This document shows positions 24,225-24,264 of a stretch of 24,264 nucleotides of DNA, piece after piece. Position numbers and translations under genes: made by a program. The stretch comes from Oscillospiraceae bacterium (GTDB lineage Bacteria; Bacillota; Clostridia; Oscillospirales; Oscillospiraceae), in the NCBI GenBank assembly GCA_031264545.1, contig JAISDV010000189.1, forward strand, positions 1 to 24,264. Direction: 5' to 3'. The first letter of the stretch is position 1, and each line of letters opens with the position of its first letter. The notes under the pieces are model-generated. The model worked only from the letters and a program-made list of their open reading frames with translations. It was not told where the DNA came from and searched no databases.

Positions 24225-24260
24225 CCGCGTGTTTGGCGCGTGTTTTCGGCGCGTTTTCAT
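24225..24260. repeat. Three short imperfect tandem repeats at the window end
   Basis: The motif GGCGCGTGTTTTC or a close variant occurs three times in a row (CCGCGTGTTTG, GCGCGTGTTTTCG, GCGCGTTTTC). It lies upstream of the coaX-like promoter with respect to that gene. Its role is unknown, and the neighbouring gene is outside the window. Confidence 0.5.
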
Positions 24261-24264
24261 AAAA

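Overview
The window looks like chromosomal DNA of an anaerobic, plant-polysaccharide-associated Firmicute (Clostridia, perhaps an Oscillospiraceae-like gut or rumen organism). This is inferred from two surface proteins ending in S-layer homology (SLH) domains, good sigma-A type promoters, purine-rich Shine-Dalgarno sites, a monoderm lipoprotein binding protein and a CoaX-type (type III) pantothenate kinase homologue. I see no rRNA, tRNA, CRISPR array, transposase or phage gene.

Layout. (1) Positions 1-8931 hold the 3' part of a giant GC-rich gene for a modular cell-wall protein. It has four Big_5/SbsA-like domains, fifteen ~90-residue Ig-like repeats, five carboxypeptidase-regulatory-like folds, a DxDGDG calcium-binding block, a MucBP-like domain and C-terminal SLH domains. 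Its start lies outside the window. (2) Positions 8952-8991 form a hairpin that can terminate both convergent transcripts. (3) A LacI-family regulator (9024-10040, minus) is divergent from a long sugar operon. The two are separated by a 643-bp, mostly AT-rich control region with a strong promoter for the regulator and a plausible one for the operon. (4) The operon (10684-20610, plus) encodes a sugar-binding lipoprotein, a double-NBD ABC ATPase, a permease, an alpha/beta hydrolase (Abhydrolase_10-like), transketolase N and C subunits, a glycerol-kinase-like FGGY kinase and a FucI/AraA-type isomerase. (5) After a possible terminator/promoter comes a secreted Sde182/DUF1593-like nucleoside-hydrolase-fold protein with an Ig-like domain, a Listeria-Bacteroides repeat and SLH domains (20832-23207). 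(6) On the minus strand is a divergent CoaX homologue (23361-24134) with a strong promoter at 24176-24204 that contains a perfect inverted repeat.

How the genes may work together. Binding protein, ATPase and permease would import a sugar, the isomerase would make a ketose, the FGGY kinase would phosphorylate it, and the split transketolase would exchange a two-carbon unit. Isomerase plus FGGY kinase plus two-subunit transketolase next to a sugar ABC transporter is the gene logic of the non-oxidative D-apiose route (apiose, apulose, apulose 4-phosphate, then transketolase to xylulose 5-phosphate and DHAP). The hydrolase is an unusual addition that could free the sugar from an ester or lactone. 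The adjacent SLH-anchored protein would act on or bind plant-wall material outside the cell. The transporter and enzyme families are secure. The specific sugar is inference.

The best candidates for something new are the hydrolase-containing transketolase operon, the changed substrate pocket of the kinase, the surface protein linked to it, and the CoaX homologue that has lost conserved catalytic residues.
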